Source: Bolinopsis microptera (taxonomy: Eukaryota > Ctenophora > Tentaculata > Lobata > Bolinopsidae). Taken from it: a stretch of 64,000 nucleotides of DNA. Within the stretch, counting starts at the first letter, position 1. Each line of letters begins with the position of its first letter. Positions 61,290 to 64,000 of this stretch are shown here, in pieces. A program made the position numbers and the translations under genes. The stretch covers positions 15,513,628-15,577,627 of the forward strand of contig NC_087075.1 of the NCBI RefSeq assembly GCF_026151205.1, given 5' to 3'. Under the pieces are notes generated by a model. It saw nothing but the letters and a program-made list of their open reading frames with translations, ran no database searches and was not told the origin of the DNA.

Positions 61290-62010
61290 ATTTTAGAAAC
61301 TATGGGGTGCCCCACAAATTCATATTTATAGAAACCATGGGGTGCCCCACATATTTATAGAAACTATGGGTTGCCCAACAAATTCATATTTATAGAAACC
61401 ATGGGTTGCCCCACAAATTCATATTTATAGAAACCATGGGGTGCCCCACATATTTATAGAAACTATGGGGTGCCCCACAAATTCATATTTATAGAAACCA
61501 TGGGGTGCCCCACATATTTATGGAAACTATGGGTTGCTCCACAAATTCATATTTATAGAAACCATGGGGTGCCCCACATATTTATAGAAACTATGGGTTG
61601 CCCCACAAATTCATATTTATAGAAACCATGGGGTGCCCCACATATTTATAGAAACTATGGGTTGCCCCACATATTTATAGAAACTATGGGTTGCCCCACA
61701 AATTCATATTTATAGAAACCATGGGTTGCCCCACAAATTCATATTTATAGAAACCATGGGGTGCCCCTCATATTTATAGAAACTATGGGGTGCCCCACAA
61801 ATTCATATTTATAGAAACCATGGGGTGCCCCACATATTTATGGAAACTATGGGTTGCTCCACAAATTCATATTTATAGAAACCATGGGGTGCCCCACATA
61901 TTTATAGAAACTATGGGTTGCTCCACAAATTCATATTTATAGAAACTATGGGGTGCCCCACATATTTATAGAAACTATGGGTTGCCCCACATATGTATAG
62001 AAACTATAGA
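61290..62010. repeat. Two-part minisatellite with TGGGGTGCCCCA palindrome
   Basis: AAACCATGGGGTGCCCCACA alternates with AAACTATGGGTTGCCCCACA, spaced by TATTTATAG or AATTCATATTTATAG, giving a higher-order unit of about 60 bp, about 12 copies. Confidence 0.93.
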
Positions 62011-62590
62011 TTGCTATAGAAACCACACATTTTCTCGTCTATCTGGTTACTGCAGTGGTAGACTCTAAAGCCACATCATACCTTAAACTAAGGTAACTCC
62101 AGTAACTGTTATTAACAACTATAAGTTCAATAAAGTAGAACAGCCGAGTTGGGGAAAAACTTAAAAGCTTCCTAAAGAATTTTAGGTCAGATATTTTCCG
62201 GCCCATTGATTCCAGTGAATGAGGAACAGTCTTGAAAATATATCATACGAATTAAGAAGGAGTAGAAATATGTCTAGTTATAAATTAATCAAACCTTAGA
62301 TGTAACCCAGCACATATTAAGCGCATATTATGCACCCGATCACTTGGAATACCGAGTGTTATTAACCTTTATAATTGTTACCTTTTATCTCCAGTTTATA
62401 AAAGTATGGTTTCAACTTAACAAAAGGGGTATGGGGTATCAGCTGCGCTTCAAACACCGACTGTTGCCATGGTTACAGTAACTGTGAAATACAAAAACGA
62501 TAAATAAATCCGCCCGTGCTAAAATCGACAAACTTAACATCAAATCCAAGCTGATCCAACAAGCAATAATCATACAAAAATGTTAACGAC
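62010..62590. other. Unique spacer
   Basis: No gene recognised. Contains a single X-box-like GTTGCCATGGTTAC at 62464-62477. Confidence 0.5.
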
Positions 62591-62594
62591 AACC

Positions 62595-63085
62595 ACTCCC
62601 CAATACCCCCACTACCCCCACTACGCCCCCTCCCCACTACCCCCACTACCCCCACTACCCCCAATACGCCCCCTCCCCACTACCCCCAATACCCCCACTA
62701 CCACCAATACGCCCCCTCCCCACTACCCCCAATACCCCAACTACCCCCACTACGCCCCCTCCCCACTACCCCCAATACCCCAACTACCCCCAATACGCCC
62801 CCTCCCCACTACCCCCAATACCCCCAATACCCCCAATACCCCCACTACGCCCCCTCCCCACTACCCCCAATACCCCAACTACCCCAATACGCCCCCTCCC
62901 CACTACCCCCAATACCCCCAATACCCCCAATACGCCCCTCCCCACTACCCCCAATACCCCCACTACCCCCACTACCACCACTACCCCCAATACGCCCCTC
63001 CCCACTACCCCCGATACCCCAACTACGCCTCCTCCCCTCTCCCCCCACTCCCCCCACTACGCCCCCTCCCCTCTCCCCCCCCCCT
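62595..63085. repeat. C-rich low-complexity repeat (CCCCACTAC / CCCCAATACG)
   Basis: Irregular 9-bp repeats. The proline-rich + strand frame and glycine-rich - strand frames are composition artefacts. Confidence 0.93.
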
Positions 63086-63256
63086 ATCACTCATTGAGAT
63101 TTAGCCAGATCTAACCCAGGCCTTGTCGCCAATATAACCAGATCAAGTTAACATTTTAACACCTAAACACTACCCCTGGATCAAACCAATAAAAACCTAA
63201 CAGCACATTAATGCAAATAACTAAACATATGTAGGATCATAGCATACTAGAGAGAG

Positions 63257-64000
<744 letters not shown>

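Noticed and set aside
62580-63104. Proline-rich 174-residue ORF and glycine-rich ORFs opposite
   Set aside because: Low-complexity C-rich repeat; frames reflect composition only.

Overview
The window is nuclear DNA of an animal. A multi-exon rhodopsin-family (class A) GPCR gene with GT-AG introns, an N-terminal fragment of LINE ORF1, a LINE ORF2, a Ty3/mdg4 ('gypsy')-type retrotransposon whose primer site matches animal tRNA-Ser(GCU), hAT-type MITEs, TTAGGG-type telomere-like repeats and huge numbers of minisatellites all point to a metazoan, most likely an invertebrate with a repeat-rich genome. The sequence alone does not name the phylum.

Layout. 1-3290: two minisatellites (45-bp and 16-bp units). 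4314-6407: an intact single-exon gene for a NERD-nuclease/P-loop helicase-like protein. 7911-8375: LINE ORF1 fragment (minus). 8560-11900: a 49-bp minisatellite built from a piece of a purple-acid-phosphatase-like coding sequence, whose GHxHxYER end survives at 8560-8690. 11905-22930: a decayed LINE ORF2 (endonuclease, RT, thumb) split by a 7.96-kb insertion with TTAA target duplication. Inside that insertion sits a 6.68-kb element with two 3.3-kb inverted arms, 6-bp target duplication and AGT...ACT ends, each arm carrying the same C2H2 zinc-finger gene. 22930-33060: mostly non-coding sequence with a 1.95-kb TIR element, a 0.78-kb hAT-type MITE and interstitial telomere-like repeats.

33837-56870 (minus strand) is a class A GPCR gene. 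I could build exons 1-6 with perfectly matching phases and standard splice sites (TM1 to TM5), and exon 7 carries TM6, TM7 and the C-tail. Its introns are stuffed with minisatellites, several of which are amplified copies of the exon-intron boundary itself: exon 3 end plus donor (8 copies), exon 6 end plus donor (about 46 copies), exon 7 acceptor side (about 9 copies). Intron 5 holds an intact 1468-aa Gag-Pol retrotransposon with 90-bp identical repeats that landed inside another minisatellite. Upstream of exon 1 is an array of 13 YY1-like motifs. From 57.5 kb to the end the window is almost pure tandem repeat, ending in (GGGAGA)n.

Two themes run through the window: (i) many different minisatellite families share a GGTTACC/GTTACCATGGTAAC core that looks like the RFX X-box palindrome, and (ii) tandem arrays grow from exon/splice-site sequences. 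Both are read from the sequence; their function is inference.
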